A stretch of DNA of 64,000 nucleotides from positions 1 to 64,000 of the forward strand of contig NZ_JALLIY010000018.1 of assembly GCF_023242315.1 (NCBI RefSeq), written 5' to 3'. The stretch comes from Pseudomonas sp. MWU13-2105 (GTDB lineage: Bacteria; Pseudomonadota; Gammaproteobacteria; Pseudomonadales; Pseudomonadaceae). The number at the start of each line of letters is the position of its first letter. Position 1 is the first letter of the stretch. The position numbers were made by a program, and so were the translations under genes. Below, one piece after another: positions 8,066-15,755 of this stretch. The notes under the pieces were generated by a model. It made no database searches and was not told the origin of the DNA. It saw nothing but the letters and a program-made list of their open reading frames with translations.

Positions 8066-8421
8066 TATTTACGGCCCTCGGCGGCGTGGCTGACCTCGTC
8101 GGTACGTGCCGCCATGATGAAATCGTTACGGTGCAGGCCCTTGATCGAATGGCTCCACCAGGTCACGGTGACTTTGCCCCATTCGGTCAGCAGGCCCGGG
8201 TGATGGCCTTCGGCTTCGGAAATCTCGCCGACGGCATTGGTGAAGGCCAGGGCGAACTTGAAGTTCTTGAACAGGAAGACCTTCTCCAGTTGCATGATGC
8301 CGTCACGCACTTCGATGTTCCAGTCCGGAATCTGTTTGATCAGCAGCGGCAGTTCTTCGTCGCTGACCTGTGGGGCATCGGCGCGGCAGGCTTCGCAGTG
8401 GGCTTGGTTCAAGGTGTTCAT
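8065..8421 (-). CDS. phhB: Pterin-4a-carbinolamine dehydratase PhhB
   Basis: Protein of 118 residues that dehydrates the 4a-carbinolamine formed by PhhA and so regenerates tetrahydrobiopterin-type cofactor. The active-site pair His73-His74 in EGHHPGL and the later His91 in WWSHSIKG fit the family (DCoH/PCD), as does the length. It lies 102 bases after phhA and is coupled to phhC. In Pseudomonas PhhB is also needed for normal PhhA level. Confidence 0.9.
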   Translation of the reverse strand: MNTLNQAHCEACRADAPQVSDEELPLLIKQIPDWNIEVRDGIMQLEKVFLFKNFKFALAFTNAVGEISEAEGHHPGLLTEWGKVTVTWWSHSIKGLHRNDFIMAARTDEVSHAAEGRK

Positions 8422-8523
8422 GGTGGATTCCTGAAATCGTTTTTTTATTCAAGGACGCCGTTCGAATACGTTATTCGAAAACGTCGGTTCGAGAAAGCCG
8501 CACGTACCGCGCAAAGTTGCGGA

Positions 8524-9309
8524 TCAGGCGGCCTTGGGCGGGAACTTCGGTGCGTGCAGGCCCAGCTGCATGCCACGCTCGACCATGCCCATGATGTCTT
8601 CGTGGGCCAGGTCGAATAACCGCTTGAGGTTTGGCAGGACGAAGTACAGCGGCTGCAGGATGTCGATACGATACGGCGTGCGCATCGCTTCCAGTGGATC
8701 GAACAGCTGGTGCTCGGGCTGGTTGGACAGGCTGTACACGGTCTCCTTCGGCGAGGAGAGAATGCCGCCGCCATAGATCCGCCGGCCTTGCGGGGTGTCC
8801 ACCAGGCCGAACTCGATGGTCATCCAGTACAGGCGCGCCAGGTACACCCGTTGCTCCTTGCTGGCTTGCAGGCCGAGCTTGCCGTAGGTGTGGGTGAATT
8901 CGGCGAACCAGGGGTTGGTCAGCAGCGGGCAGTGGCCAAAGATCTCGTGGAAGATATCCGGTTCTTGCAGGTAGTCGAGTTCTTCTTCGGTGCGGATAAA
9001 GGTGGCTACCGGAAACTGCTTGTTGGCCAGCAGTTCAAAAAAAGTCTGGAACGGAATCAGCGCCGGTACCCGGGCGACTTGCCATCCCGTGGTGGCAGCG
9101 AGGACCTGGTTGATTTCGCTGAGTTGCGGAATCCGCTCGTGGGGCAGGGCCAGCTTCTCGATACCGTCCAGGTATTCCTGGCACGCACGCCCCTCGATCA
9201 CTTTCAGTTGGCGAGTGATCAGGGTATTCCACACGGCATGCTCGGCGGCCGGGTAGTCGATAAAACCTTGCGCATCGGGCTCGCGAGCCACGTAGTGCGT
9301 CTGCTTCAT
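8524..9309 (-). CDS. phhA: Phenylalanine 4-monooxygenase PhhA
   Basis: Non-haem iron, pterin-dependent hydroxylase that converts phenylalanine to tyrosine. At 261 residues it is the short bacterial form without the regulatory ACT domain. Iron ligands His121 and His126 (DIFHEIFGH) and Glu166 (YWMTIEFGL) are all present at the positions known for Pseudomonas PhhA. It is first in phhABC, divergent from phhR. Two TyrR-like boxes in the intergenic region point to PhhR control. Confidence 0.93.
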   Translation of the reverse strand: MKQTHYVAREPDAQGFIDYPAAEHAVWNTLITRQLKVIEGRACQEYLDGIEKLALPHERIPQLSEINQVLAATTGWQVARVPALIPFQTFFELLANKQFPVATFIRTEEELDYLQEPDIFHEIFGHCPLLTNPWFAEFTHTYGKLGLQASKEQRVYLARLYWMTIEFGLVDTPQGRRIYGGGILSSPKETVYSLSNQPEHQLFDPLEAMRTPYRIDILQPLYFVLPNLKRLFDLAHEDIMGMVERGMQLGLHAPKFPPKAA

Positions 9310-9430
9310 ACAGCTCTCCTGCGGGGGGATTTGTTCTTGTTATGTGCGGCGTTGGGTCTAGTGTTAACCCGTTGCGGGGTCGTGCGCATCGGGGGTAAAG
9401 CGCTAAAGGTCCGGATGAACGCTGCTATTT

Positions 9431-9448
9431 CGTAAAGAAAACGTTACG
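9431..9448. promoter_or_regulatory. PhhR/TyrR-type operator, phhA-proximal
   Basis: CGTAAAGAAAACGTTACG matches the TyrR box TGTAAA-N6-TTTACA at 9 of 12 fixed positions, including the key G and C 14 bases apart. It lies at the core of a perfect 8-bp inverted repeat (TTTCGTAA ... TTACGAAA, 9428-9451). It is 122 bases upstream of the phhA start. Confidence 0.6.
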
Positions 9449-9503
9449 AAATGACGCTTTGCTGGTGTATGAGGCGTTTTGAGGTGGTGATTAGCAGGGT
9501 TTT

Positions 9504-9521
9504 TGTCACATAATCTTTACG
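9504..9521. promoter_or_regulatory. Second PhhR/TyrR-type operator
   Basis: TGTCACATAATCTTTACG matches TGTAAA-N6-TTTACA at 9 of 12 fixed positions. Its centre lies 73 bases from the first box, a whole number of helical turns (about seven). It may serve phhA activation, phhR autoregulation or both. Confidence 0.45.
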
Positions 9522-9556
9522 ACTAACTGCGGCGTACTGAAAAAAGTGCTGCTTTT

Positions 9557-9671
9557 TGTAGGAGCGAGCTTGCTCGCGATGGAGGTCAACGATAGCTCGG
9601 GAAATCTGATGTCCCGTGGCGTCTGGGCGATCATCGCGAGTAATCGAGCGTCGACCGGCTGCTCCTGCGGG
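9557..9671. repeat. Degenerate REP-like palindrome upstream of phhR
   Basis: The region starts with GTAGGAGCGAGCTTGCTCGC and ends with GGCTGCTCCTGCGG. The outer and inner arms are only partly complementary, with long divergent sequence between them. It resembles the decayed REP pairs seen elsewhere in this window (6777, 53822). Confidence 0.4.
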
Positions 9672-9713
9672 GAGCATGCGTGTCCCGGCCATCGTTATTT
9701 TTCGAGCCTTTCC

Positions 9714-11270
9714 ATGCGTATCAAAGTGCACTGCCAGAACCGCATCGGCATTCTTCGCGACATTCTCAACCTGCTGGTGGACTACGGCATCAACGTCGCC
9801 CGTGGCGAGGTCGGCGGCGATCAGGGCAATGCCATCTATCTGCACTGCCCGAATCTGATCAACCTGCAGTTCCAGGCCTTGCGACCGAAGTTCGAAACCA
9901 TTGCCGGGGTGTTTGGCGTCAAGCGCGTCGGCCTGATGCCCAGTGAGCGGCGGCATATGGAGCTCAACGCCTTGCTCGGGGCCCTGGAGTTTCCGGTGCT
10001 GTCCATCGACATGGGCGGCTCGATTGTCGCGGCCAACCGGGCGGCGGCGCAGCTGCTCGGGGTCCGGGTCGACGAGGTGCCGGGCATCCCGCTGGCGCGT
10101 TATGCGCCGGATTTCGACCTGCCCGAGCTGGTGCGGGCCAATCAATCGCGGATCAATGGCCTGCGGGTCAAGATCAAGGGTGACGTTTTCCTGGCGGATA
10201 TCGCGCCGTTGCAGTCTGAGCACGATGACAGCGAGGCGATGGCCGGCGCGGTGCTGACCCTTCACCGCGCCGACCAGGTCGGCGAGCGTATCTACAATGT
10301 GCGCAAGCAGGAGCTGCGCGGCTTCGACAGTATTTTCCAGAGTTCGAAAGTCATGGCCGCGGTGGTCCGCGAGGCCCGGCGCATGGCTCCGCTGGATGCG
10401 CCGTTGCTGATCGAGGGCGAAACCGGGACCGGCAAGGAATTGCTGGCGAGGGCCTGTCACCTGGCCAGTCCGCGGGGCCAGGCGCCATTGATGGCACTCA
10501 ACTGCGCCGGTTTGCCAGAGTCCATGGCCGAAACCGAACTGTTCGGCTACGGTCCCGGCGCGTTCGAGGGGGCGCGCGCCGAGGGCAAGCTCGGCTTGCT
10601 CGAGCTGACCGCCGGCGGCACCCTGTTTCTCGACGGGGTGGGGGAGATGAGCCCGCGCCTGCAGGTCAAGTTATTGCGTTTTCTCCAGGACGGTGGGTTT
10701 CGTCGGGTCGGCAGCGACGAAGAGGTGTACCTGGATGTGCGGGTGATCTGCGCAACCCAGGTCGACCTCTCGGAGCTGTGTTCGCGCGGCGAGTTTCGCC
10801 AGGACCTCTATCACCGTCTCAACGTGTTGTCCCTGCATATTCCACCGCTGCGTGAGTGCCTGGATGGGTTGACCCCGCTGGTAGAGCATTTTCTCGACCA
10901 GGCCAGTCGGCAGATCGGCTGCCCATTGCCGAAGCTGGCGCCGGCGGCGATGGATCGTCTGGCGCACTACCACTGGCCGGGTAACGTCCGGCAGTTGGAG
11001 AACGTGCTGTTCCAGGCGGTTTCCCTGTGTGAGGGCGGGGTGGTCAAGGCCGAGCATATCCGCTTGCCGGACTATGGCGTGCGCCAACCCCTGGGGGATT
11101 TTTCCCTGGAGGGCGGCTTGGATGAGATTGTCGGGCGGTTCGAACGGGCAGTGTTGGAGCGCCTGTACTCGGAGTATCCGAGCAGTCGCTTGCTGGGCAA
11201 GCGCCTGGGGGTTTCCCATACCACCATCGCCAACAAGCTGAAGGTGTATGACGTGGGCAAAGGCGTATAG
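9714..11270 (+). CDS. phhR: TyrR-family transcriptional regulator PhhR
   Basis: Regulator of 518 residues. Domains in order are an N-terminal ACT domain (MRIKVHCQNRIGILRDIL, 1-70), a PAS domain (about 85-160), an AAA+ domain with Walker A GETGTGKE (235-242) and Walker B-type GGTLFLDGVGE (301-311), and a C-terminal TyrR/Fis-type helix-turn-helix (LLGKRLGVSHTTIANKL). The sigma-54 contact loop is GAFEGA (282-287) instead of GAFTGA, as expected for TyrR-like proteins that act on sigma-70 promoters. I chose the ATG at 9714 because the protein then begins with the ACT domain. It controls phhABC and probably its own gene. Confidence 0.9.
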   Translation: MRIKVHCQNRIGILRDILNLLVDYGINVARGEVGGDQGNAIYLHCPNLINLQFQALRPKFETIAGVFGVKRVGLMPSERRHMELNALLGALEFPVLSIDMGGSIVAANRAAAQLLGVRVDEVPGIPLARYAPDFDLPELVRANQSRINGLRVKIKGDVFLADIAPLQSEHDDSEAMAGAVLTLHRADQVGERIYNVRKQELRGFDSIFQSSKVMAAVVREARRMAPLDAPLLIEGETGTGKELLARACHLASPRGQAPLMALNCAGLPESMAETELFGYGPGAFEGARAEGKLGLLELTAGGTLFLDGVGEMSPRLQVKLLRFLQDGGFRRVGSDEEVYLDVRVICATQVDLSELCSRGEFRQDLYHRLNVLSLHIPPLRECLDGLTPLVEHFLDQASRQIGCPLPKLAPAAMDRLAHYHWPGNVRQLENVLFQAVSLCEGGVVKAEHIRLPDYGVRQPLGDFSLEGGLDEIVGRFERAVLERLYSEYPSSRLLGKRLGVSHTTIANKLKVYDVGKGV

Positions 11271-11309
11271 CTGCGGCCGATGGGATTTTGAATGTAGCGC
11301 GAACCTGAT

Positions 11310-11331
11310 AGGAGCCGGCAAGCCAGCTCCT
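11310..11331. terminator. Hairpin between convergent phhR and the methyltransferase ORF
   Basis: AGGAGC-CGGC and GCCA-GCTCCT form a 10-bp stem with one mismatch and an AA loop. It lies 39 bases after phhR. There is no T-run, so function as a terminator is uncertain. Confidence 0.4.
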
Positions 11332-11348
11332 GGGGTGAGCGCGTGACG

Positions 11349-11945
11349 TCAGATGTGGAAGTAACCCACGCACGAGTCGAACGGCAGGCGCTTGAGTTCG
11401 ATCTTGTTCATGTCGAACACTTCGCGCAGGGCCTTGGTTTCGCCCGGGAAGTTGCGATAGGCAACTTCGTCGAGGACCACGATGGCACCTTTGGGCATGT
11501 ACGGCAGGAAGGTTTCCAGGGCGACCTTGGTCGGCTCGTAGAGGTCGGTGTCAAGGATCAGCATCGCCACTACCAGGTCCGGACGGGATTTGACGAACTC
11601 CGGCACGGTCTTGCAGATGTCGCCCTTGACCAGCTCGCAGCGCGGGATACGGTTGACCGGGCGCAGCAGGTCGTTGGCGTCGATCATGTCCTGGATCAGC
11701 GACTGGTCGGTGTCGGAGAACATGTTCTCGTTGATGTCGGCCGGGTCCTCATCCTTGTTGATGCTGGTGAAGCCTTCGAAGGTGTCGAAACCGACGATCG
11801 AACGGTTGATCGCATACGTCTTGTGCCGCTGGTTGTTGATCCAGTCGTTCAGGCTCCAGTCCTTCGAGGTATTGAGCACCGGCTTTTCGAAGTGGCCGAC
11901 GTTGATCATCATAGTCTGGTTCGGGGCGATGGTGTAGACCGGCAT
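11349..11945 (-). pseudogene. Methyltransferase-like ORF, probably truncated (TylF/MycF-related C-terminal part)
   Basis: From the first ATG (11945) this encodes 199 residues; the frame stays open to a TTG at 12038. The C-terminal two thirds look like the TylF-like or carbohydrate-island methyltransferases common in Pseudomonas: GFDTFEGF, ILDTDLYEPTKVALE, GAIVVLDEV, FPGETKAL. The part expected to hold the glycine-rich SAM-binding motif (E/D-x-G-x-x-x-G) is absent. Instead the N-terminus reads INIWMPVYTIAP and FEKPVLNTSKDW, which remind me of a dioxygenase-type fold. No ribosome binding site stands before the ATG. I read it as a remnant or in-frame fusion of glycosylation-island genes. An intact protein of an unfamiliar family is the alternative. 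Confidence 0.5.
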
Positions 11946-12245
11946 CCAGATGTTGATCTGGCAATCGACGCTGCACAGGTTCGCGTCAGCTCTCCTGAAT
12001 ACTGTGGCTAATTCTGGGTGTAGGCAATCGCTGGACAAACTTTACGTTGGTCACCGTATGCCGGGTTGGCTGGCAAGTTCTATTCCAGGGTGGTTTTTCT
12101 GGCGTCCGCGGCACTGGGGAGCGCGACCGACATTTGCCGCCAGCGGCATAACCGCGCCGTTTTTTCGTCTGCCCGCAAGACCTTGAAAGCCTGCGAAATG
12201 TACTCAGGTCCCGGCCAGGCGGCTTGTCCTGCGTCAAAAAACAAG

Positions 12246-12262
12246 TTGGTTCGGAAATTGCT
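12246..12262 (+). promoter_or_regulatory. Sigma-54 promoter of flgFGHIJKL
   Basis: TTGGTTCGGAAATTGCT has GG at 12248-12249 and GC at 12260-12261, the required 12-base step. Transcription would start near 12273, 46 bases before the flgF GTG. The 280-base gap from 12039 otherwise shows no gene. Confidence 0.7.
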
Positions 12263-12318
12263 TGCGCCTCTCGCAGTACAGCGGTGGCGGCAAACGTCCG
12301 TCAGGAAGAGGAAAGACT

Positions 12319-13059
12319 GTGGACAAGTACCTTTACGTGGCAATGACCGGTGCGGCCCAGAACGCCTTGGCGCAAAAGGCCCATGCCAACAATCTGGCGA
12401 ACCTCTCGACCAACGGTTTTCAGCGTGACCTGGAACAGGCCCGTTCGATGCCGGTGTTTGGTGACAGCTTTCCGTCACGTGCCTACGCCATGTCCGAGCG
12501 CCCGGCCACGGATTTCTCGGAAGGCCCGATGGTCGAGACCGGTCGCGATCTCGACGTGGCGGTGTCCGGTGAGGGTTGGGTTGCCGTGCAGACGCCTGAC
12601 GGCAGCGAAGGTTATGTGCGCACCGCGAGCATGAATATTGACGCCCTCGGGGTGCTGCGTGCCGGTAATGGCATGCCGGTCATGGGCAACGGCGGGCCGA
12701 TCGCCGTGCCGCCCCAATCGAAGATCGAAGTGGGCGAGGACGGCACCATCAGCATTCGAGCCATGGGCGAAGGTCCGCGGGTGGTGGCCGAGGTCGACCG
12801 CATCAAGCTGGTCAACCCGGACCTCAAGAACATGATCAAGGGCCCCGATGCCGTGGTGCATACCAAAGACGGTACGACCGCGCCGGTCGACGCCAACGTC
12901 AAGGTGGTCTCGGGCTTCCTGGTGGGCAGCAACGTCAATGCCGTCGAGGAAATGACCTCGGTACTGGCGCTGTCCAAACAGTTCGAATTGCACATCAAGA
13001 TGATGAACACCGCCAAAGACGATGACACGGCTATGGCTCGGGTCTTGCAGAACAGCTAA
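12319..13059 (+). CDS. flgF: Flagellar basal-body proximal rod protein FlgF
   Basis: Rod protein of 246 residues, exported by the flagellar type III system. The family signature ANNLANLSTNGFQRDL is near residue 20 and the C-terminal helix (NAVEEMTSVLALSKQFELHIK) that packs with the N-terminus is present. The start is GTG with AGAGGAAAG upstream; the frame is open further upstream but that part overlaps the sigma-54 promoter. It is first gene of flgFGHIJKL here, with flgBCDE not adjacent. Confidence 0.93.
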   Translation: MDKYLYVAMTGAAQNALAQKAHANNLANLSTNGFQRDLEQARSMPVFGDSFPSRAYAMSERPATDFSEGPMVETGRDLDVAVSGEGWVAVQTPDGSEGYVRTASMNIDALGVLRAGNGMPVMGNGGPIAVPPQSKIEVGEDGTISIRAMGEGPRVVAEVDRIKLVNPDLKNMIKGPDAVVHTKDGTTAPVDANVKVVSGFLVGSNVNAVEEMTSVLALSKQFELHIKMMNTAKDDDTAMARVLQNS

Positions 13060-13105
13060 TCACCAGAACGTAGCGCCGTAAAACAGGCGCGCGAAGGAGA
13101 ACAGA

Positions 13106-13891
13106 ATGCTTCCGGCTCTATGGGTTGCAAAAACAGGTTTGGCGGCACAAGACACCAACCTGACGACTATTTCCAACAACCTGGCCAACGTCTCGACCAC
13201 CGGCTTCAAACGTGATCGCGCCGAGTTCCAGGACCTGCTGTACCAGATCAAGCGTCAGCCGGGTGCCGAGTCGACCCAGGACAGCGAACTGCCGTCGGGC
13301 CTGCAACTGGGTACCGGTGTGCGGATCGTCGGCACCCAGAAGAACTTCGCCGCCGGTAGCCTGCAAACCACCGACCAGCCGCTGGACATGGCCGTCAACG
13401 GCCGGGGCTTCTTCCAGATCCTGCAACCGGACGGCACCACGGCGTACACCCGTGACGGTACCTTCCACCTGAGTAACACCGGGCAGATCGTCACCGCCAG
13501 CGGTTTCACCCTGCAGCCGGCAATCATCATCCCGAACAATGCCCAGACCTTCACTGTCGGCAAGGACGGTACGGTCTCGATCACCGTCGCCGGCAACCCG
13601 GCTTCGCAGGTGATCGGCAATATCCAGACCGCCGACTTCATCAACCCGGCCGGCCTGCAGGCCGTGGGTGGCAACCTGTTCCTGGAAACCGCCGCCAGTG
13701 GTGCGCCTCAGGTCGGCACCCCGGGCCTCAACGGTTTTGGTACCACCGAGCAGAGCACCCTGGAAACTTCCAACGTCAGCACCGTGGAAGAAATGGTCAA
13801 CATGATCACTACCCAGCGTGCCTACGAGATGAACTCCAAGGTGATTTCCACCGCCGACCAGATGCTCCAGTACGTCGCACAGAACCTGTAA
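13106..13891 (+). CDS. flgG: Flagellar distal rod protein FlgG
   Basis: Main distal-rod subunit of 261 residues, the standard length. The N-terminus begins MLPALWVAKTGLAAQDTNL and is followed by ISNNLANVSTTGFKRD, the rod/hook family motif. The C-terminal helix ends NMITTQRAYEMNSKVI with the closing heptads. GAAGGAG lies 8 bases before the ATG. It is second in the flgF operon, 46 bases after flgF. Confidence 0.95.
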   Translation: MLPALWVAKTGLAAQDTNLTTISNNLANVSTTGFKRDRAEFQDLLYQIKRQPGAESTQDSELPSGLQLGTGVRIVGTQKNFAAGSLQTTDQPLDMAVNGRGFFQILQPDGTTAYTRDGTFHLSNTGQIVTASGFTLQPAIIIPNNAQTFTVGKDGTVSITVAGNPASQVIGNIQTADFINPAGLQAVGGNLFLETAASGAPQVGTPGLNGFGTTEQSTLETSNVSTVEEMVNMITTQRAYEMNSKVISTADQMLQYVAQNL

Positions 13892-13946
13892 TCAAGTCTA
13901 TGAGGCGGCCTGAAGGGCGCCTGCAACACCGTGAGGTAATAGGGTC

Positions 13947-14624
13947 ATGAATCGGTTGTTTTCCATGCTCGCGTTGAGCGCGATGGCGCTGTTGGCCGGC
14001 TGTATGAGCCCGCCGCCCAAGCCCAATGACCCGTATTACGCCCCGGTGATGCCGCGCACCCCATTGCCCGCCGCGGCGAACAACGGTTCGATCTACCAGG
14101 CCGGTTTCGAGCAGAACTTGTATGGCGACCGCAAGGCGTTCCGGGTCGGTGACATTGTCACCATCACCCTGAACGAAGCTACCCAGGCGAGCAAGAACGC
14201 CAACTCCGACCTGTCGAAGAAGGATTCCAACAACTTTGGCCTGACCACGCTTTTCGGCTCGTCGGTGACCAGCGGTAACGCGAACCTGAATGTCGGCTAT
14301 GGCGGCACCAAGACCACCGACGGTACCTCCAAGGCCGCGCAGAGCAATAGCCTGACCGGTTCGATCACCGTGACCGTGGCCGACGTATTGCCCAACGGCA
14401 TTATCGCGGTACGCGGCGAGAAGTGGTTGACCCTCAACACCGGCAATGAGCTGGTGCGTATCGCCGGGCTGGTCCGGGCGGATGATATCGCCACCGACAA
14501 CACCGTTCCGTCCACTCGCGTGGCCGATGCGCGCATCACCTACTCGGGTACTGGCGCCTTTGCCGATACGAGCCAGCCGGGTTGGCTCGACCGCTTCTTC
14601 CTCAGCCCGCTCTGGCCTTTCTAG
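13947..14624 (+). CDS. flgH: Flagellar L-ring lipoprotein FlgH
   Basis: Outer-membrane ring protein of 225 residues with a lipoprotein signal: lipobox LLAGC with acylated Cys19. The FRVGDIVTITLNEATQASK segment (about 66-84) and the C-terminal SGTGAFADTSQPGWLDRFF are typical of FlgH. With FlgI it forms the bushing around the rod. It sits between flgG and flgI in the operon. Confidence 0.95.
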   Translation: MNRLFSMLALSAMALLAGCMSPPPKPNDPYYAPVMPRTPLPAAANNGSIYQAGFEQNLYGDRKAFRVGDIVTITLNEATQASKNANSDLSKKDSNNFGLTTLFGSSVTSGNANLNVGYGGTKTTDGTSKAAQSNSLTGSITVTVADVLPNGIIAVRGEKWLTLNTGNELVRIAGLVRADDIATDNTVPSTRVADARITYSGTGAFADTSQPGWLDRFFLSPLWPF

Positions 14625-14635
14625 GTGCTATGACC

Positions 14636-15745
14636 ATGTTCAATCTCAAGCATCTGATGGCGGCTGTGCTGCTGATGTCTACCGCTTTCGCTGCCCAGGC
14701 CGAGCGGTTGAAGGACATCGCCAGTATCTCCGGCGTGCGCTCCAACCAGCTGATCGGCTACGGCCTGGTGGTCGGTCTCAACGGCTCGGGTGACCAGACC
14801 ACGCAGACACCGTTCACCTTGCAGACCTTCAATAACATGCTCTCGCAGTTCGGTATCAAGGTGCCTGCCAACGCCGGTACCGTGCAGTTGAAGAACGTCG
14901 CGGCGGTGTCGATCAGTGCCGATCTGCCGGCCTTCGCCAAGCCGGGGCAGGTGGTGGATATCACGGTCTCGTCCATCGGTAACGCCAAGAGCCTGCGCGG
15001 TGGCACCCTGTTGATGACGCCGCTCAAGGGGATCGACGGTAATGTCTACGCCATCGCCCAGGGTAACCTAGTGGTGGGTGGTTTCGATGCTTCGGGCGCG
15101 GATGGTTCGAAGATCACCGTCAACGTTCCGTCGGCCGGCCGCATTCCCGGTGGGGCTTCGGTGGAGCGCGCGGTACCGAGTGGTTTCAACCAGGGCAACA
15201 GCCTGATCCTGAACCTCAACCGTTCCGACTTCACCACCGCCAAGCGGGTGGTCGACAAGGTCAACGACATGCTCGGCCCGGGCGTAGCCCAGGCCATCGA
15301 CGGCGGTTCGATCCGGGTCACCGCGCCGCTCGATCCGAGCCAGCGGGTCGACTACCTGTCGATCCTGGAAAACCTCGAGGTCGATCCGGGCCAGGCGGTG
15401 GCGAAAGTCATCATCAATTCGCGTACCGGTACCATCGTGATCGGCCAGAACGTCAAGGTGTCGCCGGCCGCGGTGACCCACGGCAGCCTGACCGTGACCA
15501 TCACCGAAGACCCGATCGTCAGCCAGCCGGGGCCGCTGTCCAACGGCACCACGGCGGTGGTCCCGCGTTCGCGGGTCAATGCCCAGCAGGAAGCCAAGCC
15601 GATGTTCAAGTTCGGCCCGGGGACCACCCTGGACGAGATCGTCCGTGCGGTGAACCAGGTGGGGGCGGCGCCAGGCGATTTGATGGCGATTCTCGAAGCC
15701 TTGAAACAGGCCGGCGCCTTGCAAGCCGACCTGATCGTGATTTGA
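14636..15745 (+). CDS. flgI: Flagellar P-ring protein FlgI
   Basis: Periplasmic ring protein of 369 residues with a Sec signal peptide (MFNLKHLMAAVLLM..., cleavage near AAQA-ER). The mature start RLKDIASISGVRSNQLIGYG is highly typical. I use the ATG at 14636, which gives the normal length; an ATG two codons upstream (14630) has a better placed AGG and is equally possible. It overlaps nothing and follows flgH by 11 bases. Confidence 0.95.
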   Translation: MFNLKHLMAAVLLMSTAFAAQAERLKDIASISGVRSNQLIGYGLVVGLNGSGDQTTQTPFTLQTFNNMLSQFGIKVPANAGTVQLKNVAAVSISADLPAFAKPGQVVDITVSSIGNAKSLRGGTLLMTPLKGIDGNVYAIAQGNLVVGGFDASGADGSKITVNVPSAGRIPGGASVERAVPSGFNQGNSLILNLNRSDFTTAKRVVDKVNDMLGPGVAQAIDGGSIRVTAPLDPSQRVDYLSILENLEVDPGQAVAKVIINSRTGTIVIGQNVKVSPAAVTHGSLTVTITEDPIVSQPGPLSNGTTAVVPRSRVNAQQEAKPMFKFGPGTTLDEIVRAVNQVGAAPGDLMAILEALKQAGALQADLIVI

Positions 15746-15755
15746 GGCCGTCGAT

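Larger units (their letters stand above)
9310..9713. other. phhA-phhR divergent regulatory region (404 bases, no gene)
   Basis: The region holds two PhhR/TyrR-like boxes (9431-9448, 9504-9521) and a degenerate Pseudomonas palindromic repeat (about 9557-9671). An open frame from 9546 runs into phhR, but it crosses the repeat and does not look like protein, so I do not count it as coding. I saw no -24/-12 element facing phhA. Confidence 0.6.

Noticed and set aside
9546..9713. N-terminal extension of phhR (56 codons)
   Set aside because: It crosses a REP-like palindrome and is not protein-like. The ATG at 9714 begins exactly at the ACT domain.
12135..12165. Hairpin TGCCGC-CA-GCGGCA followed by a T-run in the gap before flgF
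   Set aside because: The 2-base loop and the T-run 11 bases away do not make a credible terminator. It is probably chance.
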